This document shows, in pieces, positions 31,890-44,764 of a stretch of DNA of 64,000 bases (position 1 is the first letter of the stretch; every line of letters starts with the position of its first letter). The stretch is from contig CAJHZI010000417.1 in the NCBI GenBank assembly GCA_905160935.1, positions 753,501 through 817,500 of the forward strand. The letters are read 5' to 3'. Under the pieces are notes generated by a model. The model worked only from the letters and a program-made list of their open reading frames with translations. It searched no databases and was not told where the DNA came from. The stretch comes from Enchytraeus crypticus (taxonomy: Eukaryota > Annelida > Clitellata > Enchytraeida > Enchytraeidae). Position numbers and translations under genes: made by a program.

Positions 31890-32628
31890 AACAACTTATC
31901 TGGTGCTGCTTTAAGAAACAACATTGATGAGATAACCACAGCAATTTCTGAAGATTTTTTAATTTTTTGTAATCTAAGTAGGCTATCTTTTTGCCTATAT
32001 AGCTTTTGATAGTTTTCTAGGCAACATCTTTATAGGCAATGTTTACACATATGTTTTCTTTGGGTTCTACAGTGTCTTGCAACATATAACACAATTATTA
32101 AACGAATTTTGCTAAGCTTAAAGCACTGGCTGTATTACCTTACAAAGATTAGGCTCTCTAGTGGTAACCCTCTTCTTCTTGGTTGTTCGTTTATTTTCCA
32201 GTTAAGTATGTTTGTATTTATTGCAGTGTTATGATGACAAGAAAAACAAATACAAAAGGTTAGAGTTAAAATAAGAAGATCTCAGGATGACCTGGTTCCA
32301 TTATTCGGAGAAGTTCATCTTGTTACAATAATTCAACTCAAAGTGCCTCTACCGTTATTTTTTTCATTGAGTTCTAAGGAGATGATTCAGAAATTTACCT
32401 TTCTCAATGTAGGGGAATTATATATGGCGGTTTTATTGCTAAGCAATAATAGTAAAGGTCCTGAATGCCAATAAATTCTTAGATTTTTTATTGCTTTTTC
32501 ATTGCTCTTTGGAAATGTCAGTAAGAGCAACGATCTTTAGAAAGGTGTATGCTAGGTTAAAGCACTGTCCTAGTTAAAGCATGAGGTTACAGTGCTATTG
32601 CGGTTATTGTCTTGTTATTGTATTGTAA
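31890..32628. other. intergenic, no gene seen
   Basis: AT-rich, no coding signal or recognised repeat. Confidence 0.45.
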
Positions 32629-32764
32629 AGAAAGCTAAAGCTAAGGTTAAGGTCCATTTCCTCACTCGAAAGCGATGTCAGTGACGGGCGAGCCCATGAT
32701 TTGAACCCCGCACGTACTGATCCGCGGTCGAGTATCTTACCGACTTCGCCTCTGGCTCCAGCCA
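32629..32764 (-). repeat. SINE-like family A copy
   Basis: CCTCACTCGAAAGCGATGTC, TTTGAACCCCGCACGTACTG, GACTTCGCCTCTGGCTCCAG on the plus strand. A more degenerate copy on the same strand follows at 32936-33050. Confidence 0.78.
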
Positions 32765-33384
32765 ATACAGATATAATCATCGGGTACAGATTCTTATTCT
32801 TTATGTAGTTGCTCTCTCTGCTGTTCTCTTATTTTATCTTCTTTTATCCTCTTTCAACTATTTCTAATCGTTGGCTTGTATGTGCACATATTGCATCTAG
32901 AGCGGATTAATAAATATTAAATTTAAAAAATTCCAAAGCCAAGTTTTACGTCACTTCCTGGTCGATTACATCTCAGTGACGGGAAAACATTTAATTTGAA
33001 TCCTGCATCTACTGATTCGCTGTTAAATCACCGGATCACCGAACTGAGAACTATGTTTATTTCGATACACTCAGAATATGCAGTCACATACACAAACAAG
33101 GCCGTCAAAGAGGTTAACCTATCTAGTTGACCTCCCCTCAATCATACCAATTGAAAAATAACTAGGAATCGAAATAAACCTGAAATATAAGTAAAATAAA
33201 TTTTAGTTAATAAAGTTTGCAATAATAACAACAGGAATTTAAAAAGTGAATAGTAATTTTCTTCTGCCGATATCGTACTGGCTATCGTAGGATTGGCTAT
33301 CGTTTAGGACCTTACTTCTCTTCAACTCATTTCTTTTGAAGATTGGTTGGGTGAACTGATCTTTAGTGATGTGTGCTGTTGGGG

Positions 33385-33455
33385 ACGTCCCTGACATCAT
33401 CTCTGGATAAGGAAACGGACGTTAAATCTTTATTATTATTATTATTATTATTTTA
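33385..33455 (+). repeat. family D 3' end with ATT tail
   Basis: GGGACGTCCCTGACATCATC, ACGGACGTTAAATCTT then (ATT)n; the same terminus closes the LINE at 37326. Confidence 0.65.
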
Positions 33456-33704
33456 ATAACCGGCTCAGCCCGAATCTTTCAACCTTCAACACTCTTGGTT
33501 GATAATAAAAGTTTTTTACTTGATGTTCCAAGATGGTCGCGCTGAAATTTCTTTACCATGCCCTACGTTATTTGAATTAATTTATGTCATGCATTATCTA
33601 TCAGAACCCTGATTTACATCGGTATTCTGCTACATCATAACATAGATATACAAATAATAAAGTTAATATCATCCGTTAAACTAAAATTATTGACAAATTA
33701 TTGA

Positions 33705-33830
33705 CATCGTTGTCGGTAAGGTATTCCACCGTATTTCAGCATGTACGAGGTTCAAATCCTGGGCTCGTCCGTCACTGACATCGCTCTCGAGTGAGTAATC
33801 TGACGTTATCATTATCTTTTTAAGCTTTAA
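33705..33830 (+). repeat. SINE-like family A copy
   Basis: GAGGTTCAAATCCTGGGCTC and CCGTCACTGACATCGCTCTC; head degenerate. Confidence 0.72.
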
Positions 33831-34421
33831 CTTCAACAAATCGTAACATGAAAAGTATACCACCTCTGAAATTCATCGAAAAATCTTGTACGTACGAGCG
33901 TAAATTTTGAGTTAAATCTTGAATCAATAATTTTCAAAAATATTTAATTCTATGAATTATTTGCCTGCGTATAAACTCTTCTATAGTACAATGACATCTA
34001 GATCACGGTGGCATTTTAATACAACCATTTTTATATAAGTGTTATAGCCGATGACCGCTCTCGGAGGCTGCTTCTTTTTTAATCGTGCCTTTGCTGTTGG
34101 TGGGCAGCAATTACTAACACATAATTGACACACCAGGGCCTTAGAGGATATGCAGTTGCTGCTGACTTACCTGAGTTTGAAACACAATGACACCTGTTTC
34201 CGAGACTGACATTCGAACCGTCCCGCCTTTGACCATAGCCATGAAAGGGTATTATGTCTGAAGACGATAAACAAAGTGAATATATGGTCTGAACGTTCAA
34301 TAAATATCTGATTTATAAACTTTAACAAAAAAGCCCAATTTTTAGCTGAATTAAGTATTGAAGTCAAACATACTAAATATTTATATAAAATGACTAAATA
34401 TTTCTAATCAAAATTTTACGA

Positions 34422-34640
34422 GCGAGTGAAGCAGATGCCTATGAGGGTGATGTAAGACTGCAGTGTACGTTGGAGGGGAACAGGATCGTCAATAAGGTCA
34501 AGTGCACAGACAGTCTGGGTCTATGTAAGGACCTCTGACTCAATGGCGATGCTGACGTCACTCAGGTCTACAAGGACAGACCCTACCTGTACCAGCGCAT
34601 ACAGCCAGGCCGTAGAGGAGCTACACGTGTCCAGTGTATG
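34422..34640 (+). pseudogene. orphan coding-like patch (extracellular-domain-like), one stop
   Basis: One frame reads ASEADAYEGDVRLQCTLEGN, RIVNKVKCTDSLGLCKDL, a TGA, then DADVTQVYKDRPYLYQRIQP and ATRVQC. GC content and codon choice differ from the flanks, and the cysteine pattern is reminiscent of an Ig-like or short extracellular module. No partner exon is recognised within several kb, and the TGA breaks it. It may be a processed or exonic pseudogene fragment, or one exon of an unseen plus-strand gene. I do not assign a family. Confidence 0.4.
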
Positions 34641-34674
34641 TGCACGCACATACACGTGCATATGAACACAGTCA

Positions 34675-34750
34675 ATCAATAAGAATTTAACATCGGGTTC
34701 CTCGCCATAAGGCAATGTCAGGGGCGTCTCTTGCAGACTCTACACAAACA
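34675..34750 (-). repeat. family D 3'-end repeat
   Basis: CAATCAATAAGAATTTAACA then GGCAATGTCAGGGGCGTCT. Confidence 0.6.
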
Positions 34751-34759
34751 GGCCCCAAC

Positions 34760-36480
34760 GCACCATACGATGACAACTGAGTACACGGAGACTGCAAGAG
34801 AAAGCGACACACATACAGACACAAGTGCACACAAACGCACTCATACACACATGTGTTCAATTAACGAAAATGGAAAATGTTACGTCATTGTCAGCTGATG
34901 ATTTTTACGAGTATAATGCGGTACTCTTACCATAGGGGGCCCAAAATATTCTATGCATGAAGTACATGTACCACAAGAGAGGTTATGAAAAATATGTGAC
35001 CGGCTGAAGCTGTAAGTTAGTGCTTAATGAATAGCCAATGCCTTCATCAAAATACTCAAGTTTAACATAAATTGTTCTGAATTTATTCTATGTAGTATTT
35101 AGTTGCATTTGGCATTATGTAATTGTTGTTTGACAATATTCTATTTAGAGTTGGCACTGGGTAAATGATTCCTGATTTTATTAACCCAATTTCAAGAATA
35201 TTTCGCCAAATACGAGATAAGTATACAATAAGCACCATTTGCATGTATAAGTAACTTTAAGAAACGTTATCCTATAGAATTTCTTTTGTTGGTCTGTCTA
35301 TATAAAAAAATCTTGATTTTTTGCAATCAGAGCTGTAAAGTCAACTATTTCTATTTTATTACAGCTGTAATTTAATTAAAAAAAGGCAGTGAATAGAATA
35401 CAGTAATAGAATACAGTAGCGATGCGCAAATAAAAATTTATGACTACGTGTGACATACGCGCGTAATAGCTCAGTCTTCAATTTACTTGATGTAAATATC
35501 AAATAGAATTATGTAACTTGAACGATCATACTCGCTTTTTAATTGTAGGAAAACTGATGAATCTCTGACGGATATTGGAAGAGTCGAGAACAAAACACTT
35601 TAAAATTATCTTGAATATTTAATCAAATTAAAGTTGTGAAAAGTTAAAAATTGTGAAAACATTCGTGGCATCCTTTCTTAATAAATAGGCTCTTTAAAAT
35701 TAATTAATTTACATTTTTTAAGTATTTTTAAAATTCTCTTTTGTGTAGTCAAAAGAAGTAAAACAGTCAAAAAGGTTGAGATTTTGCTTTGCAAAAACAA
35801 GGGAAATTAAGTTACGTCGGCCACCGTTAATACATGGATGGTAGGGTGCCTTGGAAGACATAGTGTTGACAACAGAGAAAAAAAAATATCCAGTGTGTTG
35901 AAAAGTTATTCATAAATGCTCGCCGACTGAAAGCGATGCACTCTAATAGGTGACGATTGGAAGTAGCCACATAAGTAAAGGGAAAAATAACAAAAAAGAA
36001 AAAAAAACATTGGTCTTAAAACGAGCACATGTGCTGTCTAACCCAGAGCGCAGCTCTAAAAGCAAAATTCTCTCGCCCTAGAGAGTCTTAATTCTGGCAT
36101 AATGTTTGGACTGTATTGAAGAGTGACTAACATCAAGTAATATTGACATAACTATAGCGCCTGCATACCAATGTTCAACATTAGTCTTTCTACAAAATGC
36201 TGCGGACATTAACCCTTCAGCTCAATGTTGTCATAAGCGATAATAACACAATCATTTAGTTATTGTAGTAGAATACTCACTAGCCTCGACAGTATTTTAA
36301 ACTATTCTGATGACTTTTAACAGCGAAACTTTCATTGTTCACAATCAGAATTAAACGAAAACGTCCACAATCTCTGTTTCGAGGGGATGTCTTCACCTGG
36401 GCCTCTTGGTAACTTGATAGTGGCTCACTTAGATTATTAGGAAATAATCATTTTAAGTTCTCTACTGGTTTATATCATTC
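34760..36480. other. intergenic, no gene seen
   Basis: AT-rich DNA without a recognisable gene; short CA-rich tract near 34800-34855. Confidence 0.45.
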
Positions 36481-36483
36481 GCG

Positions 36484-36847
36484 TCTACATGTGTAGACCT
36501 CTCATCTACATGTCTAGATCTCTCATCTACATATGTACATGTGTAGAGCTCTCATCTACACGTGTAGACCTCTCATCTACACGTGTAGATCTCTCATATA
36601 CATGTGTAGACCTCTCTTCTACACAAGTAGACCTCTCCTCTACACGTGTAGACCTCTCATCTACACGTGTAGACCTCTCCTCTACGCGTGTAGACCTCTC
36701 ATCTACACGTGTAGACCTCTCATCTACACGTGTAGACCTCTCCTCTACACGTGTAGACCTCTCCTCTACATGTGTAGACCTCTCCTCTACACGTGTAGAC
36801 CTCTCCTCTACATGTGTAGACCTCTCATCTACATGTGTAGACCTCTA
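36484..36847. repeat. 21-bp palindromic satellite, about 17 copies
   Basis: Units CTCTCATCTACACGTGTAGAC-like (21 bp), each centred on the perfect 14-bp palindrome TCTACACGTGTAGA with a CACGTG core. Variants keep the palindrome or lose it at one position. Confidence 0.96.
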
Positions 36848-36859
36848 ACGATTGCTCGA

Positions 36860-37325
36860 TATAATAACTAGTATGATTTTAAGATAACTTGTATATCTCA
36901 GATCTATACTGGAGATTTCATAACAGCGTTCGTTTCAAGGTTTTTCTTTGTGATTTAATTGCAATTTTCTGCAAGAGTTATTGGCTTCCACAATGAACAA
37001 AGCAAGACTTCAATATTGTCAATCCTTCGGTGGTTGTTAGTTTGTTACATTAATAATTTATGTTACTCTATACTATAAAAGTCAACATATTCCTCAGAAT
37101 TTAGTATACTTTAGTTCTTCATATGAAAAATAAATTTATTGAAACGACAAATGATACGCAACAGTTTTTGTACTCTACATACATCTATAAAATTTTATAG
37201 CTTTGCTTCTTTTGGCTCATAACTTAATAAATCATTGCCTTTACCTCTGTCCTCTATCCAGTATATTCCTAGTGCTCTACATATTAATAGTTATTCAGAT
37301 ATAAATCAACATATATACATATACA
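36860..37325. other. intergenic, no gene seen
   Basis: No coding or repeat signal recognised. Confidence 0.45.
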
Positions 37326-38383
37326 TTTAATAATAATAATAACAATAATAAAGGTTTAACGTCCATTTTCTCATACTAGAATGATGTTAGGGACGTCTCC
37401 GTAACACATGTCACTATAAATCGATTCACCCGAAACGATCTGAAAAAGCATGTGCTGAAAATAAAGAAAAAGGATCTTAAACAGTGACGGTCCGGTGATC
37501 AAAAAACAGCCAGGCAGGATGAAAAAAGTCCATGGAGGGAATAGATGTTTTCAACCTACAACGGAAAGTGAAAGTAGTAGAACATGAGCGAAGATCAGGA
37601 GGCAGATAATACCAAACAGTAGGAGCGGAGAAAGAAAATGAACGTCTACCAAACGAAGTGAAAATATTAGGAATTTTGAGCAGTTTGGCATCGGAAGAAC
37701 GAAGCTTACGAGAAGGTTGATATTAGATTAGGAGATCAGAAAAGTAAGAAGTTTCACCAAATAGAAATTTGTTGAACGTTAATAGAGCAATTTTATACTT
37801 AATATTTTGAACCACAGGAAGCCAAGATTATTAAGATTATTATTATTACTATTATTATTATGATAATTCCTCTACACTCTGTGAAGCCGCTTTAGCCAAA
37901 GTGCCACTGAAGCAGACTGCAATAGACAGTCGCTGCCACAGAAAAGATTTTTCGCGCTTATCACCAGTAATGGCGCTGGTCCTCCTGCCTATTTCGTCAA
38001 TAAAGTCTGATGCGAGAGAGTTGATGGGCCCCAGGGTCTCAAAGGCAATAGGCATGAAGATATAGTTGCCAGAGATTTCGGCATACTTCAGAGTTTTCCT
38101 ATTAGCAGCGGCCTCTGCTGCACCAGCAGCAGCGCAAGAAAGGCCGAGATTGCTAATTGAGAAAGTGTCCGTAACAGTGACGTCCCAGCTAACACACTTC
38201 CCCTCTGCCCATGGTATTTGAGAGACCGTCTGGACATTTACCATCAGTGCAGATCAATCCCAGGGGCTCTTTAATGGCTGGGATATTCGCTCGACTCAGG
38301 GCGCGCCAGATCAAGTCGTTTATGAACTGATGTCTGCTGATTCTGCCGGCACTACGCTTGCACGATAATTATTACTTATTATG

Positions 38384-38424
<41 letters not shown>

Positions 38425-41070
38425 GCAGATTATTAAGCAATAAACTAGTGCCCTGAAGTCTTTAGGATCGACAGTCGACACGTGCTAGAGAATTCTGAAC
38501 TCGTTGCAAAAGCATGAGAGACATAGAAGGTAAGCCTCATAGTAATGAATTGCAGTAGTCAAATTTAAAATGAACGATTGAGTTAGCAATAATTATGGGT
38601 TAATTTTTATGATGAGATGACCATATCTGTCTGCTTTGACGGATCTGGAAAAAATATGAACGACAGACAGATGAGATATGAGATTTGAAGTCAAGATTTT
38701 CATAAAATACGACACCAAGGTTTTTAGCCTTGGGGGTAGGAGTGAGAGCAATATTTTGAAAATTTACAGAAGAATTGGCTACTTTGGTTCTTTGTTGGAG
38801 GGTGCCGATTAAAGATATTCGATCCTAGAAGGATTGACAGAGAGACGAATGCAGCAAACCATAAATAAACTTTGTCAAGAATAGAATAAATGTGTTGACA
38901 TTTCAAATCAGAATCTGAGCTAGAAAATGAGATTACAGCGGAGTATCATCAGCATACAAGTGAAATTTTATTTAAGCATTGTCTAAAACACAACTGAGTG
39001 GGTAGTGTAGAGAGAAAAAAATAAAGGTCCAAGTACAGATCCTTGGGGCGCACCACGAAGAAGAGGGAGTTCAAAGGAGCGTTCATTATCTATCATAACA
39101 GTTTGATTGAGACCAGAAAGATAGGAGGAGATCAGAGAGAAAGCGTAGTCAGAGATACCAAAGCATGTTTTAAGTCTACTGGTGAGAATGTTATGATCGA
39201 TGGTGTCGAAAACTGCCGAAAGATCAAATAGTACAAGGGCGGATTCCATTTGAGAGTTTAAGGCTAGGCAAAGGCCATTATGAATGCTGAGTAAGGCAGT
39301 TTCAGTAGAGCGAAGTTTTCTATATACTGATTGGAAACAAAATAGAAAAAGAAAAGATTCAAGATGGTTGCATAAGCAAGATAGAGAAGAAAAAGTTTCA
39401 AGATCCTGCAAAAGCGAGTGTAGATTATTTTTACCAAAAATTTGGAAATGAAATTTAAGTTGGAAATAGGACTATAGCTAAAAAGATCGTCTTTAGGAAG
39501 TGACTGATTTTTAAGCAGAGGAGAAACAACAGCAATTTTAAAACTAGAAGAAATAGTCCTTCAGAAAGTGCAAGATTAACCAGATGGGTAATTGGAGAAA
39601 GGAGGGTTTCAATGCAAGATTCAAGTAGTTTATTTGGAATAGCATCTTGCGAGCAATATTAGTTTGGTATAGCATAGTATTAGATGACGGATTTCTTCGA
39701 GAGAAACAGGTTTAAAATTTGACAGCAGAGGTGGATTTGGCATAGACTGATGTGCAGTAGTCTCAGAACTGGGTGGTATAGAAGAGGAGAGTCTGGAAAT
39801 TTTGTCCTCAAAAAATTAAGAAAATTGCTATTATGAGTAGAAGAAAAATTTGCATTTGAAAGTGGCTTAGGGATAGTGCGACCAAGCAGTGCATCAAGGG
39901 TTCCTCAAAGTTTTTGGCACAGTTTTGATTCGGCAAGTTCAAGTTCGTAAAGTAAGAACTCTTTGAGGAGGAGATCATATGATCAACTAACGTTGTTTGA
40001 CGTAGTTAGCCTTGATCGTGGGGTTTTGCAATTAAGGAAGATTTTTTTATCTCTCCTATATTTAGATTCTAGTTTGAAAAATAAGATTTTTGTACACGAA
40101 TTTCATCGGAAATAAAAAGCTTCCTCGGATTGGAGCGACAGGAAATAGTTAAGAGAGGATCGTGCATGTTTGATAAGGAAGATAGAACAGAGTGAAGTTA
40201 CTGTGTAAAATTAGCAATAGTTGAAGTTAGATTGTAGAATAATGAAGAAGCCATAATATCAGCAGAAATTGAAGAGATATCGATAGAGGAGAGTTTACAA
40301 TAACTTGTAATGGTTCTACATGTAGAAGCAAAGGAATTAACGACCGCAGGCAATATGTAGAAAATGAGATCACACAATGACAATTCCAAAACTCCGAAGT
40401 CAATCAATTTAGTCATGTCACGGGTAATTAAAAGATCAAGGATGTGACCAAAGGTATGGGTAGGAGAAGGAGTATGCTGCTTGAGGCCAAAAGCCTTAAG
40501 TGTAGTTGACAGAGCTGAAGAATAGTGATCGATATGTCAGTCAATGTGTACCTTGAAATCACTCATAATGATCAGATCAGACGGTAAAGAGGCCATATCC
40601 TCAAAAAGTGAGGAAAAGTCAGAAAGGAAGTCAGACTTGAACAAAGAAGGAGGTTTAATTAAAAAAATATATGATTTCGAAGCACAAGTAAGCCAAAGCA
40701 ACATGTGCTCAAACGATGGAAAAGATAAGCTTTTAACGAGGGAAGTAGAAAAAGCGGATTTAAAAATAGTAGCAATGCCACCGCCACGACCAGAAGAACG
40801 ACCTATGTGCAGAATGGAATAGCCAGGAGGAGTAAGAGAGTTAAGGACTGGGGGTGGAGTGTCAGAAGGTAACCAAGATTCAGTTAAAAACAGAAGATCA
40901 GTTGACTCATCAAGGATATATTGTTGTATTAACTCAGTTTTGTTTAAATTTTTTGTAATTATAGTGTCAGATCGAACATTGAGCCAATAACTGGACAAGT
41001 TAGAAGAAGAAACAGGGCTAGGACTCAATTCAACATCGCCAGCGAGAATTAAGAGATAGGAAAGAAAGGT
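37326..41070 (-). mobile_element. CR1/L2-like LINE relic (endonuclease, RT, 3' tail), interrupted
   Basis: In minus-strand order: apurinic-type endonuclease (41028-40537: LLFLTESWLPSD, GYSILHIGRSSGRGGGIA), a degenerate stretch, RT core (39411-38983: VLFDLSAVFDTIDHNIL, LRGAPQGSVLGPL), the catalytic YADD in a shifted frame near 38960, the RT C-terminus (37740-37490: SSDAKLLKIPNIF, SFGRRSFSFSAPTVWYYLP), then GACGTCCCTAACATCATTC and an (ATT)n tail at 37326-37345. Many stops and shifts. A foreign fragment at 37815-38440 splits the coding region. Confidence 0.82.
37815..38440 (-). mobile_element. nested retroelement C-terminal fragment between ATT microsatellites
   Basis: Minus strand reads CKRSAGRISRHQFINDLIWR, ALSRANIPAIKEPLGLI, a frameshift near 38220, then IPWAEGKCVSWDVTVTDTF, AAAGAAEAAANRKTLKYAEI, FMPIAFETLGPINSL and ITGDKREKSFLWQRLSIAV. 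I recognise this as the C-terminal block common on invertebrate RT-bearing mobile elements; the clade is uncertain. It is framed by (ATT)n at 37835-37862 and 38360-38423. Confidence 0.72.
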
Positions 41071-41284
41071 TGGTCTATTTGGAAATGTATCTCTCTTAAA
41101 TTAATTCGTTGATCGATAGAGAGCTCATTATAAAGCGTGACAGCATCAAGTATGCAGGAATATGTATCTTGGAATCAAAGACACATATTTCATCTTACAC
41201 GCTGCCTTTCACGCTGCCTAATGAGCACTAGTATATCGATCAAACGAATTAATCTCTTCACAAAATTATACGCCTTTTGTATAG

Positions 41285-41410
41285 ATACAGCCTAGAAATA
41301 GTATGGCTTCTGGGGGTTTCCCTTTGTCTTCCTCGTGTTCAACCTCCTCACTTGCATTTACGGTTGATCAATTCTCAGTGTCCCGGACAAAACACGGCAT
41401 ATATATGTAT
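41285..41410 (-). repeat. dispersed repeat family C
   Basis: TGGCTTCTGGGGGTTTCCCT then TCAGTGTCCCGGACAAAACA, the reverse complement of the 16527 type. Confidence 0.5.
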
Positions 41411-42480
41411 ATGTTAAATATACATGTACTCATCATAGCCTCATGTAACAACTTTTAATGGAGAAGAAAAAATTATACTTTTTTATGCCAGCACAAAATT
41501 TGTCAATAGTTTTTCAAAATTTCCTCTCAGAAAAAAGGCACCTCTTTTTCTATGTACCGGCACAAAAAAGATCATAATTTTTAAACCTTTTCATTACTAA
41601 AAATTGCGACTTTTTTCGCAAAACCATTTCTTGAGTAAACGTTTTGGCATTAGGACTAAACACTGGAATGAACCAAGCGTTTACGGGGGTGGGCATATCC
41701 TATTACTGGAGAGGCACTTGCCGTTCCAGTTAACATGATAAAAGATAAGTAATATAAGCTGTGCATTAACTGAAAATGTAACAATATTTGTAACTGTTGA
41801 CTACTAATATGTACTGGGAAGAGGGATACTCATGGATTTCCTCGGGTGAAATTAGTCAGCTACTGAAACGAATTGAATGCAAGAGTAGATAAGCAAAATC
41901 TTTACATAAAAACCCAAACTACGTTAATAACATGAGGCTATACCAAAATCTTTGTAATAAAAAGCTATGGATTTTAATAAATGGAAATTGTTGAGTACTC
42001 ATTGCAGAAATGAGATAAAGTTATAATAAGCATCAATGTGATAGGGCCTACTGAATGGGAAATTGTAGACCACTACCTAGATTTGGTATAACTACCAAAC
42101 TATGTAATATTAAATTAATATTGCTGCGAATTGGGCTATCTATATACGACTGACTATAACTGCGGGCGTCAGAGAAGGTGTCCAAGCAGTGACTAAGGAA
42201 ATACAATTGCACTAAAAGTACAATTGTTGCATTGTGCAATCATGTATTCGGTAGTCACATTTGCTCAGGTGATGCTCTGAACATATTTAGAAATTGGAGA
42301 ATTTTAGAAACTTTTAGCAATTGAATATTCCAGTGAATGCTTGAGGCTCTAGTTCCTCCAGTATGAAAGTGTGCTAAACAGATACCTAAACATCAACTCA
42401 ACTACGTAGGTTTAGAAAAAGTAAAACTAATCTATGGCCATCTATAGTTGGATCATCTTTTGTTCATTTTCCTTATAATA
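41411..42480. other. intergenic, no gene seen
   Basis: AT-rich; no coding or repeat signal recognised. Confidence 0.45.
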
Positions 42481-42483
42481 TAC

Positions 42484-42493
42484 AGTATATGTA

Positions 42494-42531
<38 letters not shown>

Positions 42532-42557
42532 CATGTATATATATATATATATACATG

Positions 42558-42655
<98 letters not shown>

Positions 42656-42680
42656 GTGTGTGTGCTTGCGTGCGTGTGTG
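42484..42680. repeat. (AT)n microsatellite with periodic ACATGT, then GT tract
   Basis: About 170 bp of AT broken by ACATGT or GTATAC steps, then (GT)n. Produces meaningless Tyr-Ile frames on both strands. Confidence 0.97.
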
Positions 42681-42819
42681 TATGCAAAAATTGGTGCTTT
42701 CTCTCTAATCTACGACAACATTTTAAAAAAATTCTTTCGCCAGATGGTGTAACTTAAGACATTTTTACTAGTGCATATACGATGTTATGTCTCAGTAACT
42801 TACATGTAACTTAACTAAA

Positions 42820-42900
42820 CTTAACTTTATTATACTGGTTTAGGAAGTTTTGAAGACTTGTAACACCAGTCTAGTCGTAACATCATATTTCAACATACAA
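42820..42900. repeat. dispersed repeat family F
   Basis: TTATACTGGTTTAGGAAGTT and AAGACTTGTAACACCAGT recur at 51928-52080. Confidence 0.7.
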
Positions 42901-43017
42901 AAACCGTAACGGAAAAATTACAAACATTGAGTCTATCCACTAGAAGTCTATCCACTTTAAAAGAAGAACATAAAAAATAAAAACTATTGCCAACACATCG
43001 CACACTTATTGAAGTAT

Positions 43018-43510
43018 TATACATATACACCTACACACATGTACGTAACTTACGCATACATACATATACAGTACATACACACATAAGCATGCATACATAT
43101 ACATACACACATGCATACAAACTTACACACACATATGCAAATACCATCCATATATAAATATACATAGGTCTAAACACATACACACATATATACGCACACA
43201 TACATATATACGCACACATTCATGTACATATAAATAAGCACATACATATAGACATATGGCCTATATATAAATATCCATATACATACGTACCATGGAATAC
43301 ACTCACTTGCACATGCACACACCTACATACATTAAAACAAAATATTCGCACATGCATATATGATTACACAGATCAACCACTTTGCCAAACACACATACAC
43401 TTACAACACATACATGCATACACACAGATATACAAACATAGGGGCCTACATCAGCAAAGACCTACACATAAATACACACATACACACAACGTCAATGCAT
43501 ACATTCATAA
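43018..43510. repeat. degenerate CA/TACA-rich simple repeat
   Basis: About 490 bp of ACATACACACAT-like text. Confidence 0.85.
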
Positions 43511-43714
43511 ATACCTAGAAACAAAAGTCCCATTATGGTGCGCAATAAAGCAGCTTATTTACCTTCCAAAACAAAATAAAGGTTAAAAGAAAACAATTTA
43601 TCATTTCAATGTAATTCTTTCCAATACATATCTTGCCTATTCTTAAAAGTATCGGTATCGGATATCATAGCGGTAAGGATGCTGTATTCTTGTCACTTTT
43701 GCTAGTCTTAGACC

Positions 43715-44000
43715 TCCAATTGACGGCGGATATAGCGCACTTGGTTTAGTTGCGCGTCAATAATCGAAATTTTTATCGGCCTAGGTTACTACTTTGTGGA
43801 TGACCACCTAGGAAGACCAAGTGTAGACGGCTTTGAAGGAAAAACCCCAGAGTGATGGAAGGTTATTCTTAACTCCGCACCGGCTGCAATTGATGCGCCA
43901 TCAAAAGGCAATGATTACTAATAACCATAGGGAGGGAGGAGGAATTGGGCCTTAAACAAGAATCTGTGCTTCCTGACCCAGTGTGCCTTTATGTTATGTA
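43715..44000 (+). repeat. dispersed repeat family E, copy 2
   Basis: GGATATAGCGCACTTGGTTT head, AGAGTGATGGAAGGTTATTC, GGGCCTTAAACAAGAATCTG; longer than copy 1 by an internal ~25-bp block near 43880. Confidence 0.78.
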
Positions 44001-44432
44001 CTTCTGAATTAGCCTTGCTACCAATAGGTCGCCAGAGCTTAGCCTAGAATTAGCTCGGCTTAGACATAATTGAAAATTGTATGGGAAATCGAGTGATCGT
44101 GTAATTTGCATGAGCATCACTTATTTTAATAGTACTGTTGTTGTCGATGATGTTGCAATTTTCTAATAGACACTGAACAATAGCTAAACGTTGATAACAA
44201 TCCTCATGCTCATAACAACATTCAACCCTTGGCGTATCACTTTGACATCCGTATCGGTTGGCGGTTTACGTGTAATAAACATGTTTTCCTTCTATTGTGT
44301 CCAAGAAACTAACATTGAAATTGACTCTAATCTGTTTCGTAGTTTATCCATAAACACGTATGTAGTTTAAAATATTATTTGCTATTAACCTAAAAGCTTG
44401 TGAGTGCTATGTCACCTCCAGAATTTCCAACA

Positions 44433-44700
44433 TCCTCGTGTTGTGTTCGGGTTGTTTGAAGAAAAGACCAACCGGTGACTGCACGTGCCGTAGAAGGCGA
44501 CTAAAGCACTAAGATCCAAACCAACGTCAGAAAGGGCATTCTGTTAGTGAGCGCCTAGGCTCCAGAAATTTCCGCAAAATTTTCTAAAACGAATGGAAGA
44601 GATATTGGAATGCTGTAGGTCAAAGAGGATTGGAGAAGGTCCATTCGTATCCTGACCCTCGTTAAACTTGGATTAAAGGGAAGACGCTGATGCTGATTAA
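44433..44700 (+). repeat. SINE-like family B, best copy
   Basis: CGTGTTGTGTTCGGGTTGTT, GACTGCACGTGCCGTAGAAG, AACCAACGTCAGAAAGGGCA, CGTATCCTGACCCTCGTTAA, and a GAT-like tail. Confidence 0.78.
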
Positions 44701-44764
44701 CCAAACAGACCTTAGTCGATGTGACGTCAAAGTCGGAGATGTCAAAATGGCTGACATTTATAAT

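Noticed and set aside
36489..36871. Two plus-strand frames of 119 and 112 codons with seven-residue repeats
   Set aside because: Produced by the 21-bp satellite; no start context, no non-repetitive sequence.
42442..42757. Several Tyr-Ile-rich frames on both strands
   Set aside because: Translation of (AT)n with ACATGT steps. The same applies to 5927-6199, 23060-23311 and 24121-24613.
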